Part shown: positions 17,468 through 24,954 of the stretch, in pieces | Layout of the letters: each line of letters starts with the position of its first letter | Numbering within the stretch: the stretch's first letter is position 1 | NCBI GenBank assembly: GCA_030524035.1 | Contig: JAUNHG010000001.1 | Span: forward strand, 1-64,000 | DNA: 64,000 nt | Direction: 5' to 3' | Source: Kocuria sp. | Lineage (GTDB): Bacteria; Actinomycetota; Actinomycetes; Actinomycetales; Micrococcaceae | Made by a program: the position numbers and the translations under genes | The notes under the pieces: model-generated | What the model saw: only the letters and a program-made list of their open reading frames with translations | Told to the model about the DNA's origin: nothing | The model's database searches: none

Positions 17468-18103
17468 TCACAACCAGGTGCCCCGCATAGCTTTGCTGGT
17501 GGCAAGCATGATCCCCGTAGTGACCGTCCCGGCCACCAATCCCCCCACGTGGCCTTGCCACGAAATTCCAGGGACGAGGAAACCGAACGCCCCATTGATG
17601 CCAATCAACACCAAAATCCCGACCAAGTTGGAGCGGTACTGTTTGGGACCCCACAGGGTGATGGCAAGTACCGCACCAAAGAGGCCAAAAATCGCGCCTG
17701 AGGCACCCACCGTCAGGCTGGTGGGGGGTGATAGCAGGATGACCCCGACAGCACCCCCCACCAAAGAAACCATGTAGAGCGTCACAAACCGTGCACGCCC
17801 CAGCCCTCCTTCCAGCATCCGCCCGAAAACCCACAGGGTGTACATGTTCAGTGCGATATGCGCTGGATTTGTCATCGAATGAACAAATCCACTGGTCAGA
17901 ATGCGCCACGGTTCATCCAGCGCCACGATTGGCGCCAAACCCAACCAGTAGATGAACCGCACACCGCTGCTAAACTGCAGTAACCACATCAGGGCATACA
18001 CGCCCAAGTTCATACCGATCAGTGTCCATGTGACCAGCATGGGACTGCGTTGCGGTGTGGGGTCGCGGGGCTCAGGGGTGTGGTACGCCGACTGATGATC
18101 CAT
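17468..18103 (-). CDS. rhomboid-family intramembrane serine protease
   Basis: This 211-residue membrane protein has six TM helices. The catalytic Ser135 lies in GASGAIFG and the catalytic His185 in WQGHVGGLVAG; the HSMTNPAHIALNMYTLW helix carries the conserved His/Asn of the second TM. It would cut TM proteins inside the membrane. Rhomboid genes next to the cyclophilin ppiA are a conserved feature of the origin region in Corynebacterium and Mycobacterium. The ppiA gene ends 25 bases upstream of its start on the same strand. Confidence 0.9.
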   Translation of the reverse strand: MDHQSAYHTPEPRDPTPQRSPMLVTWTLIGMNLGVYALMWLLQFSSGVRFIYWLGLAPIVALDEPWRILTSGFVHSMTNPAHIALNMYTLWVFGRMLEGGLGRARFVTLYMVSLVGGAVGVILLSPPTSLTVGASGAIFGLFGAVLAITLWGPKQYRSNLVGILVLIGINGAFGFLVPGISWQGHVGGLVAGTVTTGIMLATSKAMRGTWL

Positions 18104-18127
18104 GGAGCTATTCAGTGATTCTTCGCG

Positions 18128-18670
18128 TCAGAGCTGTTCGATATCGATTGAGGAAATGACGCAATCTTCCACCGGGCGATCTGCACTGCCGGTACTCACA
18201 CCGTTGAGCTCATCAACGACTGTGCGGGAAGCATCGTCCGCGACTTCCCCAAAAATGGTGTGTTTGCCGTTGAGCCATTCGGTGGTGGCGGTGGTGATGA
18301 AAAACTGTGAGCCGTTGGTGCCTTTGCCAGCACGTTTGCCAGCATTGGCCATGGCCAGCAGGTAGGGCTTGTTGAAGGAAAGTTCCGGGTGAATTTCGTC
18401 ATCAAACATGTAGCCGGGGCCACCCACACCCTGACCCAAGGGATCGCCGCCCTGGATCATGAAGTCTTTGATGATGCGGTGGAAGATGACGTCCTTGTAC
18501 AGCGGGCCTTCCCCTTTTTCACCGGTTTGAGGGTGTACCCATTCCTGAGAACCATCGGCCAGGCCGATGAAGTTCTTCACCGTCTTGGGGGCATGGTTGC
18601 CAAAAAGGTTGACCACGATATCCCCGTGGTTAGTGTGAATAGTTGCCTTGGCAGTTGCAATAGCAGTCAT
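18128..18670 (-). CDS. ppiA: cyclophilin-type peptidyl-prolyl cis-trans isomerase
   Basis: This 180-residue cytoplasmic cyclophilin speeds up proline isomerisation in folding proteins. Family motifs are present: FHRIIKDFMIQGGDP, FDDEIHPELSFNKPYLLAMANAG and NGSQFFITT. The frame stays open 42 codons further, but the ATG at 18670 gives the standard family start (MTAIATAKATIHTNHGDI). The gene is in its usual place near gyrA and the tRNA genes, although about 10 kb of other genes has come between them. Confidence 0.92.
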   Translation of the reverse strand: MTAIATAKATIHTNHGDIVVNLFGNHAPKTVKNFIGLADGSQEWVHPQTGEKGEGPLYKDVIFHRIIKDFMIQGGDPLGQGVGGPGYMFDDEIHPELSFNKPYLLAMANAGKRAGKGTNGSQFFITTATTEWLNGKHTIFGEVADDASRTVVDELNGVSTGSADRPVEDCVISSIDIEQL

Positions 18671-18859
18671 AGTGCCCAGTATGGCACGCAGCGTCGTCTG
18701 CATGACCTGGCAACCAACCGGTGATGCGCCGTTTAGCGCACAGTGAAAATCCGCGTATTTATGCGGATTATGCGATGTAAGCGCACTGTCGATCACGCCG
18801 GCGCACGAACGGACCCGTATGCTGGGACAGGAGAGTTGTCAGCATAGGAGGGAGCTTCC

Positions 18860-19699
18860 ATGAGCTTGCGTAAGAAGAAAGCCAAGTTGCAGCAGAACAC
18901 CGTTGAAACCCGCATTGTTGATGCTGGTGACTGGGTCGCCAAGGAAATCGGCGTAATCGCCCCAGCTCTGCAGAAGGGTGCCCGATCCGGTGCAGCCACC
19001 TTGGCCGGTGGGCTGCATACCGCAAGCCCGTATGTTCAGGGTGGTTTAGGCCGTGCGCAGGGTGCTGCAGATAAGGCCCGCAAGAACGCTGCCCCCGCCT
19101 TGGCAAAGGTGTCTGCCGCCACAGACCAGGCTGTGTCTCGCGTGAAGAGCACTGATCAGGCTGAACGCGCTGCCAAGGCGCTGCAGGAACGCAAAGACGC
19201 CGCTGCGGTTCGTTACAACGCCGCTGCCGCACAGTTAGCCGGCAAGTTTGCCAACGCTGAAACCCCTGAACAGCTGGACGCTATCGTGACCCGTCTGACC
19301 GGAGACAAAAAAGCTGTTGCCAAGGCTAAGAAAGCTGCCGCTCAGGTTGCCAAGGATTACGCCAAGCAGCAGAAGAAGGCCGAAAAGTCCGGCAAGGGCT
19401 GGCTTGTGCTTGGGTTGGTGGTGACCGGCGCTATCGCTGGTGTTGCCGCGTTCAAGGCTTCCCGTCCGGTACAGGACCCGTGGAAGACTCCGGCTTCCAC
19501 GGCACCCAAAGTAACCGCGTCCCCGGTGGCCCCTAACACCACTGTTGCTGCCGGTAGCGGGGTCAAGGTTGATGACACCAAGGAACCGGCCTCCCCCGTG
19601 GATGCGGCGAAGTCCGTGGCAGAAGACGCCAAGAGCACCGCTGCTGACATCAAGAAGCAGATTCAGGGCAAGGACGGCGGCGGCAACCACAAGGCCTGA
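18860..19699 (+). CDS. CwsA-like Ala/Lys-rich membrane-anchored protein
   Basis: This 279-residue protein has a long Ala/Lys/Gln-rich helical region (residues about 20-175) likely to form coiled coil. One TM helix follows (GWLVLGLVVTGAIAGVAAF, about 181-199), then a Pro/Thr/Ala-rich C-terminal tail. Its place beside ppiA matches cwsA of mycobacteria, a small protein linked to cell shape and Wag31 localisation, but the helical part here is far longer than in M. tuberculosis CwsA. The assignment is by position and topology, so it is tentative. A strong AGGAGGG lies before the ATG and a terminator follows. Confidence 0.7.
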   Translation: MSLRKKKAKLQQNTVETRIVDAGDWVAKEIGVIAPALQKGARSGAATLAGGLHTASPYVQGGLGRAQGAADKARKNAAPALAKVSAATDQAVSRVKSTDQAERAAKALQERKDAAAVRYNAAAAQLAGKFANAETPEQLDAIVTRLTGDKKAVAKAKKAAAQVAKDYAKQQKKAEKSGKGWLVLGLVVTGAIAGVAAFKASRPVQDPWKTPASTAPKVTASPVAPNTTVAAGSGVKVDDTKEPASPVDAAKSVAEDAKSTAADIKKQIQGKDGGGNHKA

Positions 19700-19723
19700 C
19701 CGTTAGGTTCCGAAAACTGACTG

Positions 19724-19769
19724 ACCGGTGGTCCCATACTTTTAATCGAGTATGGGACCACCGGTTTTT
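19724..19769 (+). terminator. Rho-independent terminator after the CwsA-like gene
   Basis: A perfect 17-base-pair stem (19724-19740 with 19749-19765) with an eight-base loop is followed by a T run. It ends transcription of the plus-strand gene 25 bases after its stop codon. Its palindrome may also stop the convergent gene. Confidence 0.9.
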
Positions 19770-19786
19770 CATACCAGAGTCAGCAA

Positions 19787-20671
19787 TTACTCCAAGGCCA
19801 CAAATACTTTATCGCCCAAAAAATCTGGTCGTACTGCCAGCACTCCGTCACGAGCGGAGTCGGAAGGCACTTCAAATACGATGTTCCCTGTTGCAACGCC
19901 ATTTGTGTACAGAGCATTAGATTCATGGATAGAATCAGGAATCACAACAGACGAGTCATATGAAGTCACTGTTGTATTCTCGGGAGTTACATAATCGATG
20001 CCAATCATCCACGCATGGCTACCATCAGGATCATCACCAATATAAGTAGCAGAATAATTGACCATAATATATTCATTTCCCGATTCTGGGGGATCGTTAA
20101 ACTCGTTTTCGGCAAGAATTTTTTCTGTGGCTTGAAAATCCACGGAGTTTACAACAACTCGCCAATCATCAGACTCAAGCTCTGCTCCCAGAGGATGCGG
20201 GTTTCCGCGAGTACCAGGTTCGCCGCTGCCGCCTGCTGAATCACCATCGGATGAACCTCCACTCGAACCTGACCCCTCAGTGCTCTGATTTACCGATACG
20301 TCACTTTTACTGAAGGAATCTTCAAGGGAACCTGCTAGAGCAAAAAAGAATACCGAAAATCCTACTACTGTGCCGACTATTGATATCACAACAGCGGATA
20401 CACCCATCCACTTTGATTTATCCTTCAGGAATAGCGAAACGATACCCAGTATCAATGCTATAGGGATGAGGATCCATCCGATAATAAAAGCCCCTGGAAT
20501 ACAGCAAAAAATAAACCCAATTACGGAAGTGACCAAGGCGATAATTCCAAGGGGGTTTGTTCGACTCACCCCCTTGTCTGTCGAGGGTAGATAGTAGCCA
20601 CCTGGAGGGGGACCCCCACCGGGCCCAGTCTGAGGTGGAATGCTTTGCTGCATAGGAGGCTGTGAAGTCAT
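19787..20671 (-). CDS. DUF4190/DUF4352-type membrane-anchored protein
   Basis: This 294-residue protein has a Pro/Gly-rich cytoplasmic start (residues 1-35) and a DUF4190-like pair of TM helices (about 39-65 and 75-105 with GLFLKDKSKWMGVSAVVIS-like spacing). A Ser/Gly/Asp-rich linker (about 120-160) leads to an extracellular beta-sandwich domain of the DUF4352 type (about 165-294, with NEYIMVNYSATYIG). The function of these domains is unknown; they may bind a ligand outside the cell. The gene is clearly more AT-rich than its neighbours, which suggests acquisition. The ATG at 20671 gives the natural N-terminus but has a weak ribosome binding site. Confidence 0.8.
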   Translation of the reverse strand: MTSQPPMQQSIPPQTGPGGGPPPGGYYLPSTDKGVSRTNPLGIIALVTSVIGFIFCCIPGAFIIGWILIPIALILGIVSLFLKDKSKWMGVSAVVISIVGTVVGFSVFFFALAGSLEDSFSKSDVSVNQSTEGSGSSGGSSDGDSAGGSGEPGTRGNPHPLGAELESDDWRVVVNSVDFQATEKILAENEFNDPPESGNEYIMVNYSATYIGDDPDGSHAWMIGIDYVTPENTTVTSYDSSVVIPDSIHESNALYTNGVATGNIVFEVPSDSARDGVLAVRPDFLGDKVFVALE

Positions 20672-20823
20672 ACATGCAGAATAATGCAAAATACTCGTGA
20701 GTAGAACTGTGAAGAAATCGTCGCCGCCATGGTCTTCCAGCAATCCGACCCGTCCCTTATGTGCTGTACTGACTAGCAGTCATACCATCGGACCCCGGAC
20801 GGTGAAGATTGAGGAACAACACC

Positions 20824-22122
20824 ATGAACAAGGACATTCTGGGCCCACTGCCGAATATTGATCCCAATGAGCCACAGGAGAAACTGAGAGGCTGGAAAAT
20901 CGTTGGCCCTGGCCTGGTGGTTGCCGCTACGGGGGTGGGTGCGGCTGATCTTGTCGCCACACTGGTTGCTGGGTCACGATACGGCTATGCACTGTTATGG
21001 GCAGTAATCGTCGGAACAGCCATGAAAATTGTTCTGGTGGAAGGCGCTGGTCGGTACTCGCTGGCGACTGGACGCACCATTTTTGAAGGCTGGCGATCGT
21101 TGGGGCGCTGGACCTCACTGTACTTCGGCCCGTACATCGTGGTGTGGGGGTTCATCTATGGGGCAACGGCTATGTCATCCTCAGCACTTCCCCTGGCTGC
21201 ACTCATACCCGGGGTTCCCTTGTGGGCCTGGGCGATCCTGTCCGGTATCACCGGTTTCATTTTGGTCTGGTTTGGCAAATACGCAGCGGTGGAAAAAATC
21301 ACGGCAGTTCTAGTTGCTCTGATGTTCGTTGTGATCGTAGGGCTTGCCATCCTCGCGTTGCCTCACATTCCCACGATGCTCCGGGGGTTGGTCCCGATCA
21401 TTCCTGAAGGGGGGTTGATATACACGCTGGCTCTGGCGGGAGGAGTGGGCGGCACCATCACACTAGCCGCCTACGGGTACTGGTTGCGTGAAAAAGGATG
21501 GGCCACACCGCGCTGGATGCGTGTTATGCAACTCGACAACACCACGGCATATGTCGTCACCGGAATATTTGTGGTGGCCATGTTGATTGTTGGGGCTGAA
21601 GTTCTGTACAGCGCAGGCATCACTGTTTCTTCTAACGACAAAGGCTTGCTGGATCTGGATATGGTCTTACGGGAGCGCTACGGCGATCTAATCGGTGTTC
21701 TGTTCCTGGTGGGATTTTGGGCAGCGTCGTTTTCTTCGGTCATTGGCGTGTGGTCCGGGGTATCGCTCATGTTTGCTGACTTTTGGGGCAACCTTCGAAA
21801 CAAACCCGCTGGTCACCCCGATACTCGGGCGAATGGTAAATACACCCGGTTTTACCTGTTGTGGCTCACTTTTCCGCCCATGCTCCTGTTACTACTGGAC
21901 CGCCCTATTTTCCTCATCCTGCTCTACGGCGTTCTGGGGGCACTGTTCATGCCATTCCTGGCGGTGACTTTGCTGGGATTGCTTAATACGGACCGGGTGC
22001 CTAAACAATGGCGTAACGGATGGTTCACCAACCTCATGCTGGGGCTGTGTGCAATTTTGTTCCTCGTTCTGGGGGTTTACCAAAGCTGGGACACTATCAA
22101 CGAGGTCATTACTCAGCTTTGA
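20824..22122 (+). CDS. Nramp-related metal transporter without the classical metal-site motifs
   Basis: This 432-residue protein has eleven or so TM helices with the Nramp fold (GPGLVVAATGVGAADLVATL in TM1). Classical Nramp proteins coordinate manganese or iron with DPGN in TM1 and MPH in TM6. Here the TM1 position reads GAAD and no MPH motif is found in the middle helices (LAAYGYWLREKGW). This divergent group is common in actinobacteria and is annotated as divalent-metal or Mg-type, but its substrate is not settled. A GAGGAA lies before the ATG at 20824. Confidence 0.8.
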   Translation: MNKDILGPLPNIDPNEPQEKLRGWKIVGPGLVVAATGVGAADLVATLVAGSRYGYALLWAVIVGTAMKIVLVEGAGRYSLATGRTIFEGWRSLGRWTSLYFGPYIVVWGFIYGATAMSSSALPLAALIPGVPLWAWAILSGITGFILVWFGKYAAVEKITAVLVALMFVVIVGLAILALPHIPTMLRGLVPIIPEGGLIYTLALAGGVGGTITLAAYGYWLREKGWATPRWMRVMQLDNTTAYVVTGIFVVAMLIVGAEVLYSAGITVSSNDKGLLDLDMVLRERYGDLIGVLFLVGFWAASFSSVIGVWSGVSLMFADFWGNLRNKPAGHPDTRANGKYTRFYLLWLTFPPMLLLLLDRPIFLILLYGVLGALFMPFLAVTLLGLLNTDRVPKQWRNGWFTNLMLGLCAILFLVLGVYQSWDTINEVITQL

Positions 22123-22135
22123 TCACCACAAATAC

Positions 22136-22984
22136 TCAGAACGGCCAAGCCTTCTGTAACCCATCTGGACGCCCAGCTTCACGGTAATACTCGGCGCTAA
22201 ACACCGTAGCGAATTGATCGTCGGGCAAAGCCAACACCTCCTGAACGTCTTCTTGGGAACCATGGGCGGCTAACGCTTCACGCTTAATCCTCAGCTGGTC
22301 AGCATCCAGTTCCACTGCCCAGTGCAATTGCGTTTCCGGCAGTCCCAGGCCATTGCCGTCATCCCCCGGGTGATCAGGATCAAGCAAGGTTTTGGGGTCA
22401 GCTCCTGTTACCACCGCAGCATCAAAAAGACGTCGTATCGCGTCCCGATTCATCGTGGTTTCCAACAACCGCACTGGCTTGGCCGCCAACTCCGCTGCAC
22501 GGTGCGCCACCGCATGCACCTTCACGTGGTCCGGGTGTCCATAGTTGCCGTGCCAGTCATAACCCACTAGCACGTCTGCGGATTCTTCATCCAAAATAGC
22601 CGCCACTTTCGCAGCAGCTTCATCAACATCAGCCCCCATAAAGCAGCCTTCTGCTGAATTCTGTGCCCATCCGGTCATTCCTGAATCCGAATAACCCAAC
22701 CATTCCACCCGGTGAATGCCAATGATCTCCGCCGCACGGATCGCTTCCTGTCGGCGATGCTCCACCACGGATAGCGTGGGTGTCCCATCGTCATTCGGTT
22801 GTGGTGGGGTTCCATGGTCTCCGTTCGTGGCAATGATTTCCACCACACGGTGCCCATCACGCACGGCTTTGGCCATGGTGCCAGCGGTTCCCGACGATTC
22901 GTCGTCGGGGTGGGCGTGGAGAAACACGAGAACTGAGCTGGTTTTCTGAGAGGTAGTGGAGTCTGACACGTAAGGAACAACCAC
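22136..22984 (-). CDS. PIG-L/LmbE-family zinc N-deacetylase
   Basis: This 282-residue enzyme has the HPDDE metal-binding motif (HAHPDDES) near the start and the second motif GHPDHVKVH, so the zinc site and catalytic Asp are intact. The family removes acetyl groups from N-acetylglucosamine-linked molecules such as mycothiol precursors (MshB) or cleaves mycothiol conjugates (Mca). The sequence does not decide between them. The GTG at 22984 is preceded by GGGAG and lies downstream of a terminator, so the longer open frame to 23062 is not used. It lies after the PTS genes, but the terminator makes it a separate unit. Confidence 0.85.
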   Translation of the reverse strand: MVVPYVSDSTTSQKTSSVLVFLHAHPDDESSGTAGTMAKAVRDGHRVVEIIATNGDHGTPPQPNDDGTPTLSVVEHRRQEAIRAAEIIGIHRVEWLGYSDSGMTGWAQNSAEGCFMGADVDEAAAKVAAILDEESADVLVGYDWHGNYGHPDHVKVHAVAHRAAELAAKPVRLLETTMNRDAIRRLFDAAVVTGADPKTLLDPDHPGDDGNGLGLPETQLHWAVELDADQLRIKREALAAHGSQEDVQEVLALPDDQFATVFSAEYYREAGRPDGLQKAWPF

Positions 22985-23034
22985 GCAGGCTCCCGTGTTC
23001 TTCCAGCCCCCCCATCTCATCTCCACTGAACGAT

Positions 23035-23074
23035 CAGAAAACCCGCTCATATCTGTGTACAAGCGGGTTTTCTG
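23035..23074 (-). terminator. Rho-independent terminator after the EIIBC gene
   Basis: A 13-base-pair stem (23035-23047 with 23062-23074) with GC-rich core ACCCGCT/AGCGGGT is followed on the minus strand by a T tract. It lies 28 bases after the EIIBC stop codon. Confidence 0.85.
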
Positions 23075-23101
23075 GTGACTTAATGAATGGGTAAGACGGA
23101 T

Positions 23102-24916
23102 TCACCCAGCAACAGGTTGTGCCCCCATGGCGGTTGCGTACTGCGGGGCTTGCGCACCTACCACTAAGTGCCACAAGTTGGGTGAAACCTGCACCGCACC
23201 TGGCAGTCCAGCAGCCGTCAAAGCGGCTTGATCTACCTTGGCGGAATCCTTGACCTCCACCCGCACACGGGTTTCAGCTACGGCGGTTACTTGGGTGACG
23301 TTCTCCGAGCCGCCTAGCGCATGTAACCACTGGTCTGCCTTGGCCTGCTCCTGTGCGGACGCAGTGCCCTCAACAGCGGCAGCGCCGGAAGTCGCGGAGC
23401 CATCCGTGGTGGATTCACCGGCAACCGCAGCTTTAGCGGCCTTGGCTTCGGCACGCTGTTCGGGAGTCCGGTAGTCGAAGAAGATCACCAACAGCATGGC
23501 CACCAGGAATGCGCCACCGATGGAGAGCGTGTAAAGCCCCAACCGGTCGAAGGCCGGGATGGTCAGCAACGAAGTGAACACAAAAGCGTTGGTGTGCACC
23601 TGGCCACCACCAAAGCCCTGGATCAAACCGCCCACTAAACAACCAACCAGCATCAGCGGGTAGATCCGCTTAAACCGCAGGTGGATGCCGTACAGAGAAG
23701 GTTCGGAAATACCACCCAGCAGGCCTGCGGCCAAGCCGCCGGTGGCGGTCTGACGCATCTGCACTTCCTGATCTCGGATAGCGAGGAAGAGCACACCGGC
23801 GGTAGCGCCAAAGCATGCGAAGTTCCAGGCACCCATGGGGCCCTGGATGTAGTCGAAGCCCAGGGTCTGGATGTTCAGCAGCATGATGGCGTTGATTGGC
23901 CAGTGCAGACCCAGCGGCACCATGAACGGGTAAGCCAACGGGATGATGATCGCAAAGATAAACGGGGAGAAGTTATTGACCGCTTGCAACACGTTGGCCA
24001 CACCAGCACCTGCGAACACACCAATGGGGCCAATCAAAAACGCGGTGAGCGGCAGCATGATGAGCATGGACAGGAAAGGCACGAAGATCAGTTGCAGGTT
24101 AGCGGGGATGATCTTCTTCAGACCCTTATACAGCGGCCCCAACACGGCCGCCATCAATAACGGCGGGAACACCTGGGAACCGTAGCCAAAGACCGTTAAC
24201 GGGATACCGAAGATATCGATTAACGTCACGTCCGTACCGGCGATATTGGCCTGGTAAGCCTCCGGGGCTTCCGCCAACGCGGAGTAGCCCGGCAACATCA
24301 CCAGCGCCATCACGGCAAACCCTACCCAGGGATCCGCCCCCAATTTCTTGGTCGCATTGTAAGCGACCATCAACGGGAGGAATGTGAACACGCACTGCCA
24401 CATGAAGTTCACAAACTGCCATGACGGCGGCAGGTCTGTGCGGGGGTCCGCCCAGTTGCCAATCACACCCAAGGTGCTCATCAGCGCCATGAAGGTGATG
24501 AACAGGGAGGCCCCTAACAGGGCACCCAGGATGGGGCGGAAGGAATCTGAGAGGAACTCAAAGAAGTTATCCAACCATGCGAATTTGCCACGCGGTCCTT
24601 GGGCACGGGCGGCGGCTTTCACGTCTTCAGCAGACTGGTTGTCGTCCTGAGCCGTGGCACCACCAGCATTCGCCATGGCTGGCAGGGCGTTGATGTCGTT
24701 GTACACGGATTGCACCGCGCCACCGATGATCACTTGGTACCGTTCACCGGACTGCGGCACGGAGCCCATCACCCCGGGAATGGAATCAACGGTTTTGGCA
24801 TCCACCACGCTTGCGTCGTTGAGTTGAAAACGCAGACGTGTGGCGCAGTGGGTAAGGCTGGCAATGTTGTTCGGTCCGCCGACGGCGTCCACAATTTGCT
24901 GTGCTGAATTACTCAT
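23102..24916 (-). CDS. PTS sugar permease EIIBC, beta-glucoside type, with a degenerate second IIB domain
   Basis: This 604-residue membrane permease phosphorylates a sugar while importing it. The N-terminal IIB domain (about 1-80) has the phosphorylated Cys24 in LTHCATRLRF. The IIC domain (about 115-490) has around ten TM helices with the substrate motif GISEPSLYG at 402-410. After an Ala/Ser-rich linker comes a second IIB-like domain (about 525-600) whose Cys is replaced (QVTAVAETRVRV). No IIA domain is present; it would be supplied by the fusion protein encoded 38 bases upstream. The sugar is unknown; related permeases take trehalose, sucrose, beta-glucosides or glucose. Confidence 0.9.
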   Translation of the reverse strand: MSNSAQQIVDAVGGPNNIASLTHCATRLRFQLNDASVVDAKTVDSIPGVMGSVPQSGERYQVIIGGAVQSVYNDINALPAMANAGGATAQDDNQSAEDVKAAARAQGPRGKFAWLDNFFEFLSDSFRPILGALLGASLFITFMALMSTLGVIGNWADPRTDLPPSWQFVNFMWQCVFTFLPLMVAYNATKKLGADPWVGFAVMALVMLPGYSALAEAPEAYQANIAGTDVTLIDIFGIPLTVFGYGSQVFPPLLMAAVLGPLYKGLKKIIPANLQLIFVPFLSMLIMLPLTAFLIGPIGVFAGAGVANVLQAVNNFSPFIFAIIIPLAYPFMVPLGLHWPINAIMLLNIQTLGFDYIQGPMGAWNFACFGATAGVLFLAIRDQEVQMRQTATGGLAAGLLGGISEPSLYGIHLRFKRIYPLMLVGCLVGGLIQGFGGGQVHTNAFVFTSLLTIPAFDRLGLYTLSIGGAFLVAMLLVIFFDYRTPEQRAEAKAAKAAVAGESTTDGSATSGAAAVEGTASAQEQAKADQWLHALGGSENVTQVTAVAETRVRVEVKDSAKVDQAALTAAGLPGAVQVSPNLWHLVVGAQAPQYATAMGAQPVAG

Positions 24917-24954
24917 GGAGGGATCCTTGTCAGTTATTGCTCAGGCTGAGGGAA

